Below are positions 31,366 through 39,953 of a stretch of DNA of 41,749 nt, one piece after another (within the stretch, counting starts at the first letter, position 1; every line of letters begins with the position of its first letter). A program made the position numbers and the translations under genes. The DNA is taken from the NCBI GenBank assembly GCA_023667845.1, contig JAMPIU010000051.1, positions 1-41,749 on the forward strand. Direction: 5' to 3'. Below the pieces are notes generated by a model, which saw nothing but the letters and a program-made list of their open reading frames with translations, did not search any database and had not been told where the DNA came from. This DNA comes from Dehalobacter sp. Lineage in GTDB: Bacteria > Bacillota > Desulfitobacteriia > Desulfitobacteriales > Syntrophobotulaceae.

Positions 31366-33694
31366 TCGGCATATCTATTATTTGGCAAGTGTGATTTTCA
31401 TTGTGCTAGGATTTGTTTACTTTGTTGCTTGTCTGGATCGGCCATATATAGGTGTTGATCTAAAAAACGTAAACAGCCACTGGCTGGTGGTAACATGCGA
31501 TTCTATTGGCGAAGCATATCAATCCGGGATAGAGTTGGGGGATGAAATCCTCAAAATTGACGGTAAAGATCCTAGTAAAAACCTCATTGTTCAAAAATGG
31601 AACCTACTAGAAGATGCTACAACAATCGAATTCCTCAGTCCGGGACAAATAACTTCCAAAGTAATTACTATACATAAACAAATTGATTTGTTTACAGCAT
31701 TGAGTGAAATCCCGTTAATCGTATTAGGGTTTACGTTTTGGCTATTGGGTTTTTTAACTTGGTACAAGCGACCTTTTTTAAAACAAGCTCGTACTTTATT
31801 TTGGATGCTTTGGTTATTTGCCTTAGCAATTATTTTAACTCGGGCTTCAGGCCGTTGTTTGCTTTTGGCCAAAGAATTGGAGTTTGTCACGTTTTCATTA
31901 GCACCTGTTTATCTTATTCGTTTTTTTTCGGTTTTTCCTGCTGATCAATCAAGAAAGATCAATAAATATGGCCAATTATTTACAATAATTATTTTTACAG
32001 TCATAACAATTTTGACAATTATGCAATTTTCAGGTCTTGTCCAATTAGGAAGGTTAATAAGAAATTTGTCATTATCGAATATGCTTATAGGCATTTTTAT
32101 TTCGATATGGAACTTAAGTCAGATAATAAAGTTCCCAAAAGAACGGCCGGAAAAGAATGAAGCTAGTATTACTTTGTTAGGAATGATTATTGGTTTTTTA
32201 CCTAACGTATTATTTGTTGCTGTTCCCTTATTTTTCACTTTAAATATAAGGGTATATACCGAATTAAGTTTTCTATTTGTCGCCGCTATTCCTATTTCAC
32301 TCTATTATGTTATTACAAATAAATATTTACCGGATAGTCGAAGGTTGTATGAAATCATTATTACAAATTCTTTAGCCGGGATAATCATTAGTTTCCTCAC
32401 GTATTTTATCCTATACAAAATCAAATTTATTCAATCCATGAACTTCGAGCTTTATTTAGCTGTATTTATTTTATCAATATTATTTATTATTTGTTTTTAT
32501 TTAATACGAACAGCAATAAGTAAAATATTTAATAATATGAGTCAAAGCAAATTTAGTGTTAAACAAAGAACCATTCAACTAGAAGAAAATGCTACATTAC
32601 TGTTAGCAAAAGATCAACTCTTCAAAGATCTGATTCAAAATTTAGGGATTGACGGGGCTTTTATTATTGTAGAAAACGAACAGACAGGCTGTTTTGAAAA
32701 GTCATTTGGCCGGTTTAAGAATAATTGTAAAGAACAGTCAAAGTTAGAAGAGTATTTTCGTCAAAATCAAAAGCTGGATCTTGAAGCAGAGTTTCTTCCA
32801 GAGGAGTTTCCGGCCGAAATTTTTGTACCGTTTAGTTCTCATAATTCTCGCTGCGGAATCTTTTTTGGACACCGCTATTCACATGTCAAATTTGATAAGT
32901 CCGAATTGCCTTTTCTGACGTTACTTGCCGGTCAGTTAGCTTATCAGGTACTGATGCAGCTCGTTGTTGTTGATCTGACTAAAGAAATTAATTACCTGAA
33001 CAAAACGTTCTCGAACTCTCATAGAAGAAACCGGGAACTTCAGCATATTACCAATTCCTTAATCCGAATGATTGAACGAGGTAAAGGAAGCCTGGCCAAA
33101 GAAATATTGGATGGCCCGGTACAGAGCGCCCTGGATATCAGCCGCTGGCTTAAACTACTGGAAAAGGAAAATCTGGACGATGATACGTCCCAACAGGCAA
33201 TTTCGCGGATGAGGGATCTGATTAATGATCTAAATTATGATCTGAATCAAACAATTCACCATTTGCGTCCGTCGGTTTTAGCGGATTTGGGTTTAGTTCC
33301 TGCCATACAGTCGCTATCCCAGGATATTATGCTGAAGGAACCAAGTTTCATTCTACTGGAAACAGAAGGAATCGGGTTGGATGACCGTTTTGCGGAAGAT
33401 ATTGAAATCACCGCTTACCGCTTTATACAAAAAGGAATATTCAATTCCCTGCGTTATTCGGGTTCGAAGAAGCAGACAGTCCGTATTGAATTAAGCGGAG
33501 AAAAATTGGAATTAACGGTGAAGGATAATGGACAAGGTTTCGACCCCGATCAACTTGAAAAAGGATTATTAGGCGGGGCACATTACGGCTTGGCAATCAT
33601 GAAAGAACGCATTGAGAGCCTGGGGGGGCAGATGCTGATTGATTCCGGCTTTGAGCGTGGAACAATACTTCAAGCAACAATACCGGTATATTAA
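31346..33694 (+). CDS. comP: ComP-like sensor histidine kinase lacking the phosphoacceptor His
   Basis: A 782-residue membrane sensor. One helix (about 9-28), then a PDZ-like loop (about 45-110, with SGIELGDEILKIDG), then seven or more helices (to about 390), a GAF-like linker, and a HisKA_3/HATPase_c kinase core, the Bacillus ComP layout. In the dimerisation helix the expected LHDGxxQ reads ILDGPVQ: Leu588 (TTG, 33107-33109) replaces His. The N-box reads YRFIQKGIFN, with Lys696 for the usual Glu but Asn700 kept. DNGQGFD (727 on) and GLAIMKERI are intact. It starts at TTG inside comQ. The N-terminal half is strongly AT-rich. ATP binding looks possible; canonical autophosphorylation does not. 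Confidence 0.8.
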   Translation: MWEKFFNRHIYYLASVIFIVLGFVYFVACLDRPYIGVDLKNVNSHWLVVTCDSIGEAYQSGIELGDEILKIDGKDPSKNLIVQKWNLLEDATTIEFLSPGQITSKVITIHKQIDLFTALSEIPLIVLGFTFWLLGFLTWYKRPFLKQARTLFWMLWLFALAIILTRASGRCLLLAKELEFVTFSLAPVYLIRFFSVFPADQSRKINKYGQLFTIIIFTVITILTIMQFSGLVQLGRLIRNLSLSNMLIGIFISIWNLSQIIKFPKERPEKNEASITLLGMIIGFLPNVLFVAVPLFFTLNIRVYTELSFLFVAAIPISLYYVITNKYLPDSRRLYEIIITNSLAGIIISFLTYFILYKIKFIQSMNFELYLAVFILSILFIICFYLIRTAISKIFNNMSQSKFSVKQRTIQLEENATLLLAKDQLFKDLIQNLGIDGAFIIVENEQTGCFEKSFGRFKNNCKEQSKLEEYFRQNQKLDLEAEFLPEEFPAEIFVPFSSHNSRCGIFFGHRYSHVKFDKSELPFLTLLAGQLAYQVLMQLVVVDLTKEINYLNKTFSNSHRRNRELQHITNSLIRMIERGKGSLAKEILDGPVQSALDISRWLKLLEKENLDDDTSQQAISRMRDLINDLNYDLNQTIHHLRPSVLADLGLVPAIQSLSQDIMLKEPSFILLETEGIGLDDRFAEDIEITAYRFIQKGIFNSLRYSGSKKQTVRIELSGEKLELTVKDNGQGFDPDQLEKGLLGGAHYGLAIMKERIESLGGQMLIDSGFERGTILQATIPVY

Positions 33695-33720
33695 GATGCA
33701 ATTGAAGTTAGGTGGGTTAA

Positions 33721-34371
33721 ATGAACGTTAAAGTTTTAATCGTCGACAGTCACGGGCCGTTTACGGAAAATACCATAGTTCTTTTTTCCATGGAGCCGCA
33801 AATCGAAATCGTGGGAATTTTGAAAAACGGGGGAGAATGCCTTGATTTTGTCCATCAATCTCCGCCTGATGTTGTATTGCTGGATATCCATCTGAATGAT
33901 GGCAACGGAATCTCTTTAATCGAACAAATCCAACGAATTGTGCCCACGATAAAAATCATTTTGATGACTGAATGTAATCAGGAAGGGTATGTCATTGCAG
34001 CGAAGAGTAAAGGGGCTCAGGGGGTAATCTTAAAGGATACGTATATCCGGGAAATGGTTCAAGTCATTCTAAGGGTCATGGACGGCGGTTCTTACTTTTA
34101 TCAAAGTCCTTTAGCTTTTCCCAAAAAACAAATAGACATCGATGATATGCACTTTCCAGTTAAGCCTGTGGAAATTCTGGAAAAAATACTAACGCCTGAA
34201 GAAAAAGAAATCATGAGATTATTGACCAAGAGGTTGTCCAACAAGGAGATAGCTTCCATTTTAGGCGTGTCGGTTCGTGTTCTTAGTGAGCGAATCAATA
34301 TCATCCTTCTGAAATTTGGCGTGAATACCAAGTTAGAGGCTGTTTTAACTTGGCCTTTTGTCGAGACTTAA
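33721..34371 (+). CDS. comA: ComA-like response regulator, NarL/LuxR type
   Basis: A 216-residue two-domain regulator. The receiver domain (1-120) has the phospho-acceptor Asp55 (VLLDIHL), Thr83 and Lys105, but the acidic pair usually seen as VDDH reads VDSH (Asp9, Ser10). The C-terminal LuxR-type helix-turn-helix (about 155-212: LTPEEKEIMRLLTKRLSNKE, EIASILGVSVRVLSERI) binds DNA. It follows the kinase gene after 26 bp and is the last gene of the X-Q-P-A module. Targets unknown; no Bacillus-type ComA box was seen in the window. Confidence 0.85.
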   Translation: MNVKVLIVDSHGPFTENTIVLFSMEPQIEIVGILKNGGECLDFVHQSPPDVVLLDIHLNDGNGISLIEQIQRIVPTIKIILMTECNQEGYVIAAKSKGAQGVILKDTYIREMVQVILRVMDGGSYFYQSPLAFPKKQIDIDDMHFPVKPVEILEKILTPEEKEIMRLLTKRLSNKEIASILGVSVRVLSERINIILLKFGVNTKLEAVLTWPFVET

Positions 34372-34401
34372 GTTCACCGTTTTCCAGTACCAATGTGGGT
34401 T

Positions 34402-34446
34402 CATGCCCGTCGCAGACGAGGCAGGACTTTTTATTTTTGTTTTTTA
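34402..34446 (+). terminator. terminator-like hairpin, right copy of the direct repeat flanking the com-like module
   Basis: TGCC(C)GTC and GAC(GA)GGCA pair around a short loop, followed by a long T-rich tail (CTTTTTATTTTTGTTTTTT). The sequence is clearly related to 29986-30023. Confidence 0.7.
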
Positions 34447-34577
34447 ACAATTTATTTTAGAAGCCAAGAAAATTTATATTTACATGATGAAAAATAATAC
34501 GTATGATAAAGCCGATATGTTTTGTTGAGAAATGTACAGGTACGTATTTTGAGAACGACAGGGGAAAGCTAAAAAAT

Positions 34578-35684
34578 ATGAAATTAAACATTACACGACA
34601 GTTCCTGGTAGCCATCATTGGCATATTTTTGCTGGCAGTTGTCCTAACCGCTGGAAAATTATTTTTTCAAGTCAATGTCATTAAATTCCATATCCCGAAT
34701 CACTTATACAATCAGGACACTATTTTTTCTTGCCGTGATTATTTAGAAAAGATAGGAGCTATTGTTACCTTGGATGAAAAAGCCCAAGAAATTACAATTC
34801 AAACAGGCTTGGATAGCTATTATCTTGAAATCAAGACTGATTCTGTGCAGGGAATCCCAATCTATGTCGATAACGTGTATATTGGCAAAACACCGGTTAA
34901 AAAAAGGCTTTCAGCAGGAAAATATGTGGTTGTGGCGAAAAATTCCGGACATGTGAGCACAATACGCTATTTAACACTTAAACCAGAAATTGCTTCGGTT
35001 AAACAGATCATATTGCCGGTGGATCAAAAAAACTATGAAGAATTTCTAGATGAAATTATCTTGTTTGGCTACAAACCTATAAGGGTTATGGATTACTATA
35101 ACCATGCTCCAATTACCAAGAAGACTATTGTTTTAAGGCATGATGTGGATGTATCCGCTGAGGATGCCTTAGCTATGGCAAAAATTGAACATCTCAGAGG
35201 AGTCAAAAGTACCTATTATTTTCGTTGGTGCACCGCTGATCCTGAGGTCCTCAAAGAAGTAAGGGCGCTGGGACATGAAGTTGGACTGCATTACGAGACT
35301 TTGGCAGATTATTCTCTGCAATATCATCTCAAATCTGCGCAGGATATTACATCAGATGTCAAACAAGAATTGCGAAGACGGTTAAAGACAGAGATTGTCC
35401 ATTTCCGACAACAGTATGGAGAAATATATACCATTGCTTCCCATGGTGCAAAAGAGAATATAAGGCTTGGTGTTACGAATTATCAGGCAATTATGGCCGG
35501 AGAAAATCCGTATGACTATAATATTATCGGCACTGCCTATGGACCCATAACGCAACGCTTCACGTATATGAGCGATTCAGGCGGTATTTGGGAGCCGTTT
35601 CCTTACCCGAAACTTGAAAGTAACGCCGGCCCATTTTATATCTTGATTCATCCCATCCACTGGGCTTCCGGTTTAAGTCGATAA
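34578..35684 (+). CDS. membrane-anchored protein with PEGA and polysaccharide-deacetylase-like domains
   Basis: A 368-residue protein from the preferred ATG at 34578. An N-terminal membrane helix (about 10-30, FLVAIIGIFLLAVVLTAG) is followed by a PEGA-type beta domain (about 90-140: GIPIYVDNVYIGKTPVKKRL, SAGKYVVV) and a domain starting IVLRHDVDVSAEDALAMAKI, like the WbmS-type relatives of NodB deacetylases that keep the HDxD metal motif. HEVGLHYE and the late His in ILIHPIHW are further candidate ligands. It may modify a surface polysaccharide. An in-frame ATG at 34503 gives 25 more, unlikely-looking residues before the helix; neither start has a good Shine-Dalgarno site. Substrate unknown. 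Confidence 0.7.
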   Translation: MKLNITRQFLVAIIGIFLLAVVLTAGKLFFQVNVIKFHIPNHLYNQDTIFSCRDYLEKIGAIVTLDEKAQEITIQTGLDSYYLEIKTDSVQGIPIYVDNVYIGKTPVKKRLSAGKYVVVAKNSGHVSTIRYLTLKPEIASVKQIILPVDQKNYEEFLDEIILFGYKPIRVMDYYNHAPITKKTIVLRHDVDVSAEDALAMAKIEHLRGVKSTYYFRWCTADPEVLKEVRALGHEVGLHYETLADYSLQYHLKSAQDITSDVKQELRRRLKTEIVHFRQQYGEIYTIASHGAKENIRLGVTNYQAIMAGENPYDYNIIGTAYGPITQRFTYMSDSGGIWEPFPYPKLESNAGPFYILIHPIHWASGLSR

Positions 35685-35889
35685 ACATTTAGCCTAACAG
35701 GTATGCTCTCAAAAGGTCTCAAAATTTTTTTCAAGATTTCTTTGTACATTTTTCTGCTCTAAAAAATACTTTTAATAGTTATTAGTTATTTAGGTAAATA
35801 ATGGTATGATATAGTATAACGGCCGAATCACTTTCATATAGAGGATTATGTAAGAATCTAATCAGCTGTGAGGTGAAAGGAGATAAAAA

Positions 35890-37833
35890 GTGAAAAAATA
35901 CGCAAAACGATATCTTTTTGTACTGTTGACTTTAATCTTATGTCTGGGTTCATTTGTCCCTGAGGCTTTAGCATCTACGATTTCGACCCACCGTATTTTC
36001 GGGGATACACGATATACCACTGCCGCTAATATTGCCAAAGAAGGTTGGTCCGGCGGCTCACAGTGGGCGATTATCGCCTGCGGAAGCAATTTTCCTGATG
36101 CTTTGGCGTCAACCCCTCTGGCAACAAAATATAATGCTCCGATCTTATTGACGGAAAAAGATAGTCTAACGGAGGTTACGAAGTCCACGCTGACTACACT
36201 CGGCATAAAGAATGTCTATATTGTCGGTGGAACAAGTGTCGTTTCTACGACAGTTGAAACACAGCTGAAGTCTATGGGAATCTCAGTTACCCGATTGTTC
36301 GGAAGCGACAGATACAATACTTCAGTTGAGATTGCTCAGCGTATCGGAAATACTTCCGGGAAGCTTGTCGTTGCTCCCGGGGGTGATTATCCAAATGCGC
36401 TTTCGGTTTCATCCTACGCCGGTAAAAAACAAATTCCCATTATCCTGGCCGATAAAAGTACGATCAGCGATAGTCTGAAACAATATTTAGCAAACAACAG
36501 TATTCAACAAACCTATGTGATAGGCAATACGACAGAGATCAGTGATTCAATCGTTAACGCGCTTCCAAACCCGACACGCATTCAAAGCTCCGACCGCTAT
36601 GCAACCAATCTGGCGGTATTGGAAGCCTTCGAATCCGATTACGTTTTCAGCAATACCTTTTTAGCAACCGGGAATAATTTTGCCGATGCGCTTGCTGGAT
36701 CAGCTTATGCGGCCAAGCTGGGGGCTCCGATCATCCTGACCGGAAAGACGCCGGACAGCCGTATTAATACGTATTTTACGGCAATCAGTACGAGCGTTGC
36801 CCAACTCAATATTTTGGGTGGGGAAGCCGCTATAGCAACCACTCTGGTCAATGGTTATCTGGGGATTGAAACAACGGGAACACTGACTGCCAAAGAGATC
36901 TTCACCAAGGTAAGCCCTTCCGTCGTCTATATCGAGACCTATGACAGCAGCGGGAATGCCCTGGGGTCCGGCAGCGGGTTTATCGTGGATTCCAGCGGCA
37001 AAGTCGCGACGAACTACCATGTGATTGAAGGCTCGTACAGTGCTAAAGTAAAGACTGCTGCAGGGACATCCTATGATGTCCAAAAGGTCTTAAGCTATAA
37101 CGAAACAACCGATCTGGCAATACTTAAAATAAGCGGGGCAGGACTGACTGCAGTTTCCCTTGGTGATTCCAGCCTGATTGAAACGGGGGACAATATTTAT
37201 GCAATCGGCAACCCGTTTGGATTAGAAAATACCTTATCTAACGGTTTAATCAGCACAAAATCCAGAGATATTAATGGAACGGCCTATATTCAGATTTCTG
37301 CCCCGATCAGTTCCGGCTCAAGCGGTGGTGCGCTGGTGGATGAGCAGGGAAAAGTCATTGGTATCACAGCGGCCGTATATTATGGGGGCCAGAACTTAAA
37401 CTTTGCAGTTCCGATTAACCTGTTAAGACCAATGCTCTCGGAGAATATTAATAAAACACTGCCGGAAATTCTCCCGGCCATTTACAGTGTCTTTTCCAAT
37501 ATGGCTTCTTATATTCAGAATGCCTACGGCACAAATGTAATTGCAGGTCAAACGATCAAATATGATATTGTCGTGACTGCCTACCAGGGTAATACCGATA
37601 CTTCCCATGACGGAAGCGCATTTATCGTATTTACGGTTACTTCTGAGACAGATGCTGCCGAATCAGACGTACTGGATAATCATTACAGTTCTTATCTTGT
37701 ATGGCTGGAGGCTATGTTGAATGATCTCCAAGCAAGATACGGTACGAATGCGTTTAGCGGTGGAATGTACTACGGAGATAAATTTTATATTATATTCGAT
37801 AATTGGGACGGGTCTGTTCAATACTGGTATTAA
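35890..37833 (+). CDS. cell-wall-binding, HtrA-like serine protease
   Basis: A 647-residue exported protein. A signal peptide (1-29, ending EALAS) is followed by three cell-wall-binding type 2 repeats (about 34-130, 134-222, 228-322; each with a GxxRYxT or SDRYxT start and PDALA/ADALAG-like motif), then a trypsin-like domain (about 335-515) with the triad His377 (TNYHVIE), Asp408 (TTDLAIL) and Ser478 (SGSSGGAL). The C-terminal 120 residues are of unknown type; there is no PDZ domain. The GTG start has AAAGGAGAT upstream. It probably acts as a wall-attached quality-control or processing protease. Confidence 0.92.
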   Translation: MKKYAKRYLFVLLTLILCLGSFVPEALASTISTHRIFGDTRYTTAANIAKEGWSGGSQWAIIACGSNFPDALASTPLATKYNAPILLTEKDSLTEVTKSTLTTLGIKNVYIVGGTSVVSTTVETQLKSMGISVTRLFGSDRYNTSVEIAQRIGNTSGKLVVAPGGDYPNALSVSSYAGKKQIPIILADKSTISDSLKQYLANNSIQQTYVIGNTTEISDSIVNALPNPTRIQSSDRYATNLAVLEAFESDYVFSNTFLATGNNFADALAGSAYAAKLGAPIILTGKTPDSRINTYFTAISTSVAQLNILGGEAAIATTLVNGYLGIETTGTLTAKEIFTKVSPSVVYIETYDSSGNALGSGSGFIVDSSGKVATNYHVIEGSYSAKVKTAAGTSYDVQKVLSYNETTDLAILKISGAGLTAVSLGDSSLIETGDNIYAIGNPFGLENTLSNGLISTKSRDINGTAYIQISAPISSGSSGGALVDEQGKVIGITAAVYYGGQNLNFAVPINLLRPMLSENINKTLPEILPAIYSVFSNMASYIQNAYGTNVIAGQTIKYDIVVTAYQGNTDTSHDGSAFIVFTVTSETDAAESDVLDNHYSSYLVWLEAMLNDLQARYGTNAFSGGMYYGDKFYIIFDNWDGSVQYWY

Positions 37834-37914
37834 GGGATTTGTTAAGGGCTTTTCAATCCTGCCAAGTCGTGCTAATCTTACCCATAGAGAATGAATCGGA
37901 AGGTGGGTGGTTTC

Positions 37915-39708
37915 ATGGGGCTTGGCAGGGTGCGTTTTATCGATGATTCAGTGGAACTGCCGAAGATCACGGGAAAAATGCTGGGCAGGATCTTTCGCTA
38001 TTTTCTTCCGTACTGGAAACAAACCATCGTGATCATCCTGTCCCTGGTCATTTCAGCGCTGCTTGGACTCGTACCGCCCTTAGCGACCCGGAGTATTTTA
38101 GATGAGGCTTTGCCTCAGCACGATATGAAGTACCTGACGATTCTGATGGTGGTTGCCATCGGGGCAGCTATCTTAAGCGGTTTGCTGATGGTCGGACAGA
38201 ATTATCTCAAAACCTTGATTGCCCGGAATATCATCTATAAAATGAAAAACCAGATGTTTGAGCATATCCAGCATATGTCCCTGCGTTTTTTCTCGGCGGT
38301 CAAACCGGGTGAAATCATCACGCGGATGAACAGCGATATCAATGGCGTCCAGGAAATGCTGAACAGCACGATCATCAATACGCTTAATAGTACCCTGACG
38401 CTTGTCACCACAGCAGCGGCGCTGATCTCCATGAACTGGAAGCTGGCGATTGTCGGCATCGTGATCGTTCCGCTTTTTGTCATACCGACGCGCAAGGTCG
38501 GTAAAGTCAGATGGAAGATTGTATCCCAGACTCAGGCCAAGGTCGATGAACTGAACCAGATTTTACAGGAGACGTTCGGCATCAGCGGTTCGATCTTGAT
38601 GAAAATTTTTACCAAAGAAAAAGCGGATTATGCCAAATTCGAAAAAGTCAACCGGGAAGAATCCCGTCTGCGGATGAAAGAGTCTTTAGCCGGACAATGG
38701 TTTACGATGACCATCAGCATTTTTACCTTTATCGGGCCGATGTTTATCTATTTTTTTGGCGGTTACCTCTATATGCAGAGGGAAATCACCGTCGGGGAAA
38801 TTGTGGCTTTTGTAGCGCTGCTGACCAGGCTTTATACCCCTGCAGCCCAGCTGTCAAATATCCATATCAATGTTGTCCGTTCGTTCGCTTTGTTTCAGCG
38901 GATTTTCGATTATTTTGACCAGCCGCTCGAGATTGTGGACCGTGATAAAGCGAAAACCATCGTTTCGGCTGTCGGTCAAGTTGATTTTGAACACGTTTCC
39001 TTTTCGTATGACCATAAAATACCTGTTCTCCGGGATATCAGCTTCTCCGTTACCCCCGGAACCATGGTCGCACTGGTCGGGCCGAGCGGGGCAGGTAAGA
39101 CAACCATCACGAATCTGATCCCAAGACTGTACGATGTCATAGACGGCTGTGTCAAAATTGACGGAGAAGATATCAGGGACCTGACACTTCAGTCGCTGCG
39201 CAGACAAATCGGCATTGTGATGCAGGAGCCTTATTTATTTAATGATACAATTGAAGCAAATCTAAAATACGCCCGGGAGAATGCCACAGAAGAAGAAACG
39301 ATGGAAGCCTGCAGGGCGGCCAATATTCACAATTTTATCATGATGCTGCCGGACAAATACCAGACCGTTGTCGGAAACAGGGGAATCAAGCTGTCAGGAG
39401 GGGAGAAGCAGCGGATCTCGATTGCCCGCGTCATCCTGAAGGATCCCCGGATCATTATCTTTGATGAAGCAACTTCTTCCCTGGATTCGGTGTCGGAGCT
39501 GTACATTCAAAAAGCAATGGTTCCGCTGCTGAGAGGGAAGACAAGCTTTATTATTGCCCACAGGCTTTCCACGGTACTGGCTGCCGACCAGATCCTTGTC
39601 GTAGAAAAAGGCCGGATCACGGAAGTGGGAAAACACGCGGACTTATTGTTACGGGACGGGATCTATAAAAAGCTGTATGATACACAGTTCAAGAACCAGA
39701 CAATATAA
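37915..39708 (+). CDS. ABC exporter, fused permease and ATPase
   Basis: A half-transporter of about 597 residues that would work as a homodimer. Six membrane helices span about 30-310, followed by an ATPase with Walker A GPSGAGKTT, Q-loop MQEPYLF, signature LSGGEKQR, Walker B IIIFDEATSSLD and switch IIAHRLSTV, all intact. The family (MsbA/LmrA type) exports lipids, drugs or peptides; no substrate can be named. The start at 37915 has AAGGTGG upstream and gives MGLGRVRFIDD; an ATG 8 codons earlier (37891) is possible. It lies 81 bp after the protease gene. Confidence 0.92.
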   Translation: MGLGRVRFIDDSVELPKITGKMLGRIFRYFLPYWKQTIVIILSLVISALLGLVPPLATRSILDEALPQHDMKYLTILMVVAIGAAILSGLLMVGQNYLKTLIARNIIYKMKNQMFEHIQHMSLRFFSAVKPGEIITRMNSDINGVQEMLNSTIINTLNSTLTLVTTAAALISMNWKLAIVGIVIVPLFVIPTRKVGKVRWKIVSQTQAKVDELNQILQETFGISGSILMKIFTKEKADYAKFEKVNREESRLRMKESLAGQWFTMTISIFTFIGPMFIYFFGGYLYMQREITVGEIVAFVALLTRLYTPAAQLSNIHINVVRSFALFQRIFDYFDQPLEIVDRDKAKTIVSAVGQVDFEHVSFSYDHKIPVLRDISFSVTPGTMVALVGPSGAGKTTITNLIPRLYDVIDGCVKIDGEDIRDLTLQSLRRQIGIVMQEPYLFNDTIEANLKYARENATEEETMEACRAANIHNFIMMLPDKYQTVVGNRGIKLSGGEKQRISIARVILKDPRIIIFDEATSSLDSVSELYIQKAMVPLLRGKTSFIIAHRLSTVLAADQILVVEKGRITEVGKHADLLLRDGIYKKLYDTQFKNQTI

Positions 39709-39794
39709 AATAAAAATATCGCTATTATCTCATAATAGTAATCATTTTTTTAATTAACTCGTACAGAACAGTAAACCAACTATTTCGTTAACCG

Positions 39795-39822
39795 AAGAAA
39801 TTGTACACGTGTACAATTTCTT
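39795..39822. repeat. perfect 28-bp palindrome, possible bidirectional terminator or operator
   Basis: AAGAAATTGTACAC (39795-39808) is followed directly by its exact reverse complement (39809-39822). It lies between the convergent ends of the ABC exporter and cysK. A-rich on the left and T-rich on the right on either strand, it could terminate both; its TTGTACACGTGTACAA core also looks like a dimeric repressor site. Confidence 0.8.
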
Positions 39823-39953
39823 AAAATTTAGAAATTTTGTCGTATCGAAGATTTACAACTGATCACTTGACAATGTTTTCTCAATCGCTGATGATTTTGA
39901 TCGATACACTAAGGCATGTGCTGTGTTGATTCAGACATCCTGATATCTGCTGC

